This document shows, piece after piece, positions 52,901 through 58,900 of a DNA stretch of 64,000 nt. This DNA is from Emydura subglobosa (lineage: Eukaryota; Chordata; Testudines; Chelidae), in assembly GCA_007922225.1 (NCBI GenBank), contig ML679969.1, positions 22,732,509 through 22,796,508 of the forward strand, written 5' to 3'. The notes below the pieces were generated by a model that was given only the letters and a program-made list of their open reading frames with translations, did not search any database and was not told where the DNA came from. The first letter of the stretch is position 1; each line of letters begins with the position of its first letter. Made by a program: the position numbers and the translations under genes.

Positions 52901-55900
52901 TCACTCTCCATGGGCCACTCAGTCTTTGGCCACTCACCTGAGATCGCCGGCTAGGTTGCCAATTAGTGCCAGTTGCAATGGGTTCATTTCGGGACGTGGG
53001 CACTCATCCACCAGGAATTAGATTGAGACCCAGCAACTCATTACAAATAGACCATCAAATGGCCATGATCCCAAGAGTAACATTTCCAACAAACTACCTG
53101 GGCTGGTTGTGTTCATCTGACATCAGCACTTAACCACAGCTGTGAAGATGTAGAAGATGTAGAAAGATGGCTACCTACTTTTCGTAACTGTTCTTCTTCG
53201 AGATGTGTTGCTCATATCTCTTCCAAGTAGGTGTATGAATGCCATGCACACACCTAATTGGAATGAACATGAGCAACACATCTCAAAGAACATCTATTTC
53301 TTCAAAGCCTACTCACACTCATGTTTTACTAAATTGTGATGTTACACCCATCAGAAATGGTCCAACAGAAATTGTCACTGGAACAGAAGATTTTCCTCGC
53401 ATTCAGTATTTCACTCTTTGAACAGTCTCCTGCCAATCACCATTGTTATTGGAGGTATTAAGAGCAGGCTGCATGCTCAGTGCACAAGACAGAGTAGCAG
53501 CAGGAATACATCATTCTGTCCTGATGAAACTAACTTTTGATGCACGCCCACAACACTGCATAGGAGGAAATTCTCCTTTTGGCGAGCAATGCAAGCCCTG
53601 TGAAGCAGGTGGGAGCAGCTAAAAACAACAACAGTGAAGCATCCTTAGCTTGTAGAACTCAGCTGCCCTAGTTCGGATTCTGGAAATGGTCCCTTGGGCT
53701 GGGTCTTGTTTTCTAAGACTTAGTAAATTGCAAGTTTTGGTCTGAATTACATGGTCCAGTGGTTAGGTCAGCAGAGAGGGACTCTGCAGACCTGGCTTCT
53801 ATTCCTGGCTCTCTGACCTTGGCAAGTCACTTCCTCCCTCTGTGCCTCAGTTTTCCCATCTGTAAAATGGGGATAATGACCCTGACCTCCTTGTAAAGCG
53901 CTTTGAGTTCTCCTGATGAAATGTGCTATACTAGAGCCAGGGATTATCATCATGGAAACTAAACTAGAATATCACCTGTGCAAACCTATATTCAATGACT
54001 GGGGAGACCCACTTTTGCTGTCAGGTGCCATGCCCTCTCACACCATGACAGCACACCACAGCTCTCTGACATGCCCCTAGAGCCTTTGCAAATTCTCCTT
54101 CACAGAACATGGCAGTGAGCTTACAGAACTTTGGGCTGGATTTTCCACTCAGTTAAACTGCTGCAATCCTCGGGACTTCTGTGGAGCAGTTGCAATGGTT
54201 GTAACTACGAGGAAAGTTTCATCTCCAGATGGGATCTTCTGCCTGTCTGCTGGCGTGGGAAACCAGCAGAGGCACTAAATAATAATTTATGACTAGATAT
54301 GATAGGCTCAAAGCTGCCAGCACATCCTGCCCACATTACAGGCCCAGTCCTGCTTACACATGCTGAGCAGAATTACATTGCATGTTTCAGGGCCTCTCTC
54401 TCAGGATGTGTTTTCTCCCACGTGCAGCTACGTACCACTGCCCAGATCTGGTGCGGACACTTTTCACTTTCCTCTCGGGCATTGTTGGCTCTGGCCATAG
54501 GCAGAACACTGGGCTTGTGAGTGGTATCTGATACTGACTGTCCCTGGTGGCTTTGTGCAAGCGTGGCAGCATTTCCCACCCCTGCTGCTCTCAGTCCTGG
54601 GGGAGGAACACACTGGACAGAACCCGCTGGCTCTCATAACTAGATCTGGGTGAGAACTGTGTTTTGATGGGAATGTGGGATTCGGCTGACCCAAGTGGAT
54701 CCCGCAAGCAAGCTGCAGCTCGCTGAGGAAAAGGGCAATTGTTTGTTAGCCACAAAACAAACTGGTTTTGCTTTTTTAGACAGGCAGCGAAACGTTTTGA
54801 TGTGGAGGTGCCCCCTGGTGCCTCGGGGTGCCCTTCTGTAGAGCCTTTCTCCTGGCTTTTTCCCATCTCCCTTTGAGCTGCCTTTTCACCCCTTGAGACT
54901 TTGCTAGGTTCTGCCAAGAGAGAGGGCAGAACTTCCCCCCTTCTCTGTCATGGGGCCCCCCCAGCTGAGTTCCCCTCTGCTGATCTCTGATCCTGTGCAG
55001 CTGGGGTCGCTCATGGGCATTAAGTCTCTAGATCGCACTCAGCTGGGGCATAGCTGCCAGGGCACAGGTCAGGCTGAGACAGACTGGCTTTAAAGGGCCA
55101 GCCAGCTTGTGACAGTTTCCCATGAGGTAGTGCCTCCCTTCACCAAGAGGGAGATCGTGGTGCATCATGGGAGATGTAGCCCAACCAGGGAGTCCCACTG
55201 GCGGAGGAGAAGATCAGTTGCACCCAAACCACAACTCTTCTGAGGCCCTCTGGCATTGTTTCCAAATCAACATATTTCAGCTTTCAGTTTTTCACCAAAA
55301 CGTCAGAGTTTTTGTTGGAACCCCACTCTCCCTGCCGTTTCTCCCCCAGCTCTAACAACACCCCAGTGTTCTCTGCACATAGCCGGCCGGCCATACCTGC
55401 TCCTTAAGGGGTGTTTCGGAAATCTTAGCTCCTGGATCTGACCGGTTACTGACTTTGTCTGTAATGCAAAGAGACACACGCTGCAATCAGGAGATGTGAA
55501 GAAAGGATGTATAATACGGCTCTAACATTAAAGCCAGCGTAGGCCCACTGGTTCGAATTACTCCCATAGGTGCTGTCTAGCAAGAGGAAATCCAGAGGCT
55601 TTGACATTTACTTTTCAATCAGTGAGTGCGTGTAGTGCTCATAGAGATGCGAAAGTACTAGCACATGCTTCATTCAGACGTGGGGCAGGAAGTATTGGGT
55701 AACAGGGCCTCCGTGGATCTGCCAATGTACCTGAATCTTGACCTGTTGCAACTCCTGCAACTGCTGACCTGGCCCTTCCGCTCAACTCTGCTAGTGCATC
55801 TCGCCTCCAGCAATTCCATTCCTAGAAACTCTGCTCAGCTCTGCCAGTGTCCTCGCCATACCCCCCTTTAGGCCAGTTCTAGGCCCCTCCCTGGCTTTGT

Positions 55901-58900
55901 TAGTGAACCTTCCCATCTGCTATTCCAGGCCTAGAAACGCCACCCACCTCTGCACATCTACCCTAATCCTCTCCTGCAGCATCCCTCCCCCCCTCAGCTT
56001 TTCCACATGTGGGCCCTTCCTTGGCTCTGCAAATGCCTCTGCTTCCTCTTCAGCTTCCCCTGCTTGTGCAGGCCTAAGCCTCCCAGAGAGAAGGCTGCCA
56101 AGCATTCTGGTTTGTGCTGTGGATTTGTGACATGCTCAAACAGCACTCGAACGAGGCCTGTCCTCAGGCAGAGACGTGCTCCCAGCTCGCTATTCATCCC
56201 TTTTCAGGAGAGTCATGCTAGACAATATTAGCTCCAGTATTTTACAAGCCTGGGCCCCATCTGGTTGCAGCCTGGAGCTAGCCCCGAGTGATCTAGCTAC
56301 ACAGGGAAAGGGAAACGTGAGGGCTAGAGCCCAGTCAACACTCACCCCTGCAGCAGGCGGCGCTGAGTTCTGCCACCGTCCTCAGCTGAGACTTGGTGGT
56401 GTGGTGCTGGGGGCTGCGGAGCAACACGGACGTGAGCTTCTTCCTCACCTCTGGCCTCAGGGCGTACTCTTCGATCTGCACAGCAATCGCCTTCTCTTGG
56501 ACACAAAACGAAAGCTTTGGTAGTGTCAGGCACACTCCGGCTGTGTCTACACTGCAGAGTCCCTACTAGTGCAGCGATGTCGCCATAGCTACGCTGGGGT
56601 AGCCTCATTGCGCAGACGCAGCCTACTCCCACAGAGGGGGTTTTCCGTCAGTGCCGAAACAGCACCTCCTCGCACCATGGTCGCTACATCAAAGGAAGCA
56701 GTCTCCCATCGCCATAGCAATGCCTGCACTGGGGGTTAGGTAGGCACAACTGTGTTGGTCCACTCCCCCTGTGGACAATGCTTCCTTTCTTCTACACTTT
56801 TCCTGTCCTGTCCATTGAAATGGAAAGCTCTTTGGGACAGGGCCTGTTCCTTACAATGGGTTTGTGCAGTGCCTGGCGCAATGGGGCACTGATTTCAAGT
56901 GTGACCACTGGGGGCTACTGCAGAACAAATCATAATCAAGCCCACCAGGGATGCACTTTGCTAGCGAGCATCAGTGCATTCATTCAGGAGCTCCTAGTAA
57001 CCCGGCCCTTGGCCCGGGAAGGGGGTGGCCCAGGGAGTCGACCTTTCCACACTTTCCACCTACCAACTATTTCCTTAAAACTGTGGGCATCTAAATCCAG
57101 CAGGACGGTTCCTTTTTTGATGCACATCCTTAGCTCGAACAGACTGTGTAAGGAAAGCGCTGTGACGTGTGGTTTGCTCCATCGCTCTCCTCCAACTTCC
57201 ACTTTCTCCTCAAACTTAATCCACCTGCAAAACAAGAAAGTCAGAAGGTCGTCATCGGAGCCCCCCTGGGTCAAAACTGATGGAAACACCAAGGCCTGAG
57301 GCAGACACAGTCACACACAGGCCCAGTGGGATCCCAGAGCTGGAGCGCATGTATCACTCTGTCGGGTAGGATGGAGGAGAGAGATGAGCTGCCAGTCATG
57401 GGGTCCTATTCATACAGCTCGTCCGTGGAGAAAAATGACTAAAAAAGAGATTATTCTGCAGGAAAAATTGAAGCGGACATCAGATTCCTGAGAGGCCACT
57501 GTGGAGGGGCAGTGCATCATGCTATCAAATGCTGACAGTCACAAATAGGTCTGTCCTGGAGCGGGATGGCTCGGGGCTTATTAATAATGGCAGAGCCTCA
57601 GTAGGGAAGCCAAGGGCTGGCTGGGCCCTGGAGACTGACCTAGCTTTTCATACTTAAGGGGAAATGCCGCAGATAAGAGCAGAGACACTGGTGAAGTAGA
57701 AGAGGCAGTGCTCATACTTGGGCTGTGAAGAGAGCACCGCTGACTCCAGGGTTGTCAGCCAGGCCCCTCTCCACAGCCCCGAACTTAACTTTCCTCTTGT
57801 AGACACTGGTATTATCTGTCCGTTCTTCAGCAGGACAGGAAAACACCAGTGCACTCTAAATGCCCTCTGGAGGAGCCCTAGCATGTCTGCTGGGAACGCC
57901 ATGCAACGCCCATGCTTGCTGCCAGATTCCAAACATTTGAACTCCTACAGCACAGAGAGGCTTCCTTGGTATTAAGGCCAGTCTGGAAAGGGGCTCTGAC
58001 AAATGCCAGCTGAGACTGCAGAATGAGCGCAGCATGACAATGATCTGTACAGAGGAAACCGGGCCAAGCCATTCCCCTGCACTGGCAGCCCTGACCTCAC
58101 GGGGTAATGTACAACGCGGAGGGCCCTGTGGAGGGACGCCCCAAGCAGTTTGGACAGCCTGTTCCAGCCCCGGGACTCAGGTGGAAGGTGAATTTCTCCA
58201 GATGAGCATGGCAGCATTGACCAGGCTATGGGGATCCGCTAGTTGGTTTTTCAATGTAGAAAAATCTGCAGCCCCATAACCTCCCAACCCACATAATCCA
58301 GGCTCTGGTTGCTTAGGAGGATCATTCCCACAGCAGCAGTTTGTACTATCAGCAAAAAGGTCCCCTGCTTCTGGGGCACTGGACCCTGTTTACCAGACTA
58401 AGGCCCACATTCAGAGATGAGTCTACGATGGGACAGTGTACCCCTTCCCCACCCCCTCACTAGGCACATGACTCCTTCTGGACTCCCTCAGACCCTCCCA
58501 TTCCCCCTTATATCCACTCTGACCTTAGCCCCCAGTGGCAAAGGGATCCGTGCTGGTGTGACAATCCAGGATTTCAGTTATCGCCACGCAGCCGTGCAAA
58601 TCTGTCTCTCCACCACATAACTGTCTCCTTCCCTCCACCCATCTCAGCCTGTGGCTCTGACTTCTCCTCTTGGATGTCTGGTCATCATCTGAATCCGAAC
58701 ACCTCACCTTCCCTCCCAAACGTCTCCTTCACTCCTTCTTTGTCTCTGCCAGTTTCACCCCTCAACACCCCACAATCTCAGGACCATTTGTGACTCCTCC
58801 CTTTCCTCATCCCACACATCCTGCCACATCTTCCTCCTCAGCATCTCCAGAATCTGCCCTTTGCTATCTGCCATCACAGCCAGACCTCTCATGCAGATCC

